Positions 5,869 to 6,342 of a stretch of DNA of 6,342 nt are shown here, piece after piece. Location: the NCBI GenBank assembly GCA_003133425.1, contig PKXI01000258.1, positions 3,408 to 9,749 of the forward strand, read 5' to 3'. The notes under the pieces are model-generated. The model was not told the origin of the DNA. It saw nothing but the letters and a program-made list of their open reading frames with translations, and ran no database searches. The position numbers and the translations under genes were made by a program. Origin of the DNA: Acidobacteriaceae bacterium (lineage in GTDB: Bacteria; Acidobacteriota; Terriglobia; Terriglobales; Acidobacteriaceae). Numbering within the stretch: the first letter of the stretch is position 1; every line of letters starts with the position of its first letter.

Positions 5869-6192
5869 CCATGAAAGCGGCTTTTTACGTACGAAAAATG
5901 GCCGGTGGCCCAGGCAAAAAAATATTTCCCGTTCGACCTCTGTTTTTTGTGGAAAAAATTGTGGATTACTTTCGGAAAGCGGGCGTCAAAACTCCATTTT
6001 CTGCTCTTGCCAACCCCACTCGACTTCTGTTAGATAGGGCAAATCCTTATTTATCAGATAGAAGCCTCCGGAGATGCAGGCCCAGGGCCTTTTACCTTCG
6101 TGCCCGGTTGCGGGTCTTTGGATTTCCCAGCTTTCCACAATTGAAGATGAATAGGACGTGACTGAAGTATCTTTCTAGTCAACAATTAGCGC
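5869..6192. other. Convergent, lower-GC intergenic region between ompH and lepA
   Basis: Both neighbours point into this 324-base gap, so no gene promoter is required here. The base composition is visibly more AT-rich than the flanking genes, especially 5910-6060. It carries TGTGGAAAA at 5948-5956, TGTGGATTA at 5960-5968 and CTTTCCACA at 6131-6139, which resemble DnaA boxes, and a small hairpin followed by T (AGGCC-CAG-GGCCT at 6078-6090). An open frame from 5871 has no ribosome binding site and no recognisable content. Confidence 0.55.
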
Positions 6193-6342
6193 CTATTTCT
6201 GCTGATCTTCGCCAACACGAAGGACGGCGAGGAAGGCCTCCTGGGGGATGTCGACCTTGCCGATGCGCTTCATGCGCTTTTTGCCTTCCTTCTGTTTTTC
6301 CAATAGCTTACGCTTGCGGCTGATGTCGCCGCCGTAGCACTT
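6193..6342 (-). CDS. lepA: Elongation factor 4 (LepA), C-terminal end only, truncated by the window edge
   Basis: LepA/EF4 is a ribosome-binding translational GTPase of about 600 residues. Only the last 49 residues and the TAG stop (6193-6195) are present. They begin [20 protein letters not shown] and continue through '[21 protein letters not shown]' in two overlapping parts to end 'RVGEDQQK'. This is the LepA-specific C-terminal domain, rich in basic residues and contacting rRNA, and it closely resembles E. coli LepA. The GTPase domains are outside the window. The gene converges on ompH, with the shared terminator at 5832-5868 as the clearest stop signal; no strong terminator of its own is visible between 6192 and 5869. 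Confidence 0.95.
   Translation of the reverse strand, partial: KCYGGDISRKRKLLEKQKEGKKRMKRIGKVDIPQEAFLAVLRVGEDQQK

Noticed and set aside
5871..6161. A 96-codon open frame after ompH on the plus strand
   Set aside because: The ATG lies right after the terminator stem, has no Shine-Dalgarno sequence, and the translation is Arg/Phe-rich without recognisable family features.

Overview
The window looks like a chromosomal segment of a GC-rich, double-membrane (diderm) bacterium, most likely an Acidobacteriota of the Terriglobia/Acidobacteriales type. The reasons are a BamA-type outer-membrane assembly gene next to a Skp/OmpH periplasmic chaperone, an RND-family permease whose N-terminus resembles acidobacterial efflux pumps, and a BlaI/MecI-like operator half-site pair upstream of it. 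The taxonomic assignment is inference from protein flavour, not a database result.

Layout. (1) 1-389, minus strand: the first 129 residues of an RND efflux permease, cut by the window edge. (2) 390-905: a 516-base noncoding stretch rich in inverted repeats, with a palindromic operator candidate and a large REP-like hairpin. (3) 906-1427, minus: a complete cysteine-type glutathione peroxidase. (4) 1428-1841: a divergent intergenic region with a perfect TATAAT element and the leader of bamA. (5) 1842-4769, plus: bamA, 975 residues, with five POTRA domains and a large barrel. It is closed by a hairpin terminator. (6) 4770-5153: bamA terminator, then a near-consensus promoter (TTGACG, 17 bases, TATAAT) and a leader of about 160 bases. 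(7) 5154-5801, plus: ompH/skp, 215 residues, followed by a 17-base-pair bidirectional terminator. (8) 5869-6192: a lower-GC convergent gap with DnaA-box-like words. (9) 6193-6342, minus: the last 49 codons of lepA (elongation factor 4).

How the genes work together. BamA inserts beta-barrel proteins into the outer membrane, and Skp/OmpH carries those unfolded barrels across the periplasm, so the two central genes serve one pathway. They are neighbours here but appear to be separate transcription units, because a terminator and a strong promoter lie between them. The peroxidase and the RND pump are stress/export genes on the opposite strand, and lepA is a translation factor converging on ompH.

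I do not see a new mobile element, CRISPR array, defence system or unknown multi-gene system. The points most worth checking are the three cysteine pairs in the predicted surface loops of BamA, the uncertain non-ATG start of bamA with overlapping mini-ORFs, the long ompH leader, and the two unusual noncoding regions.
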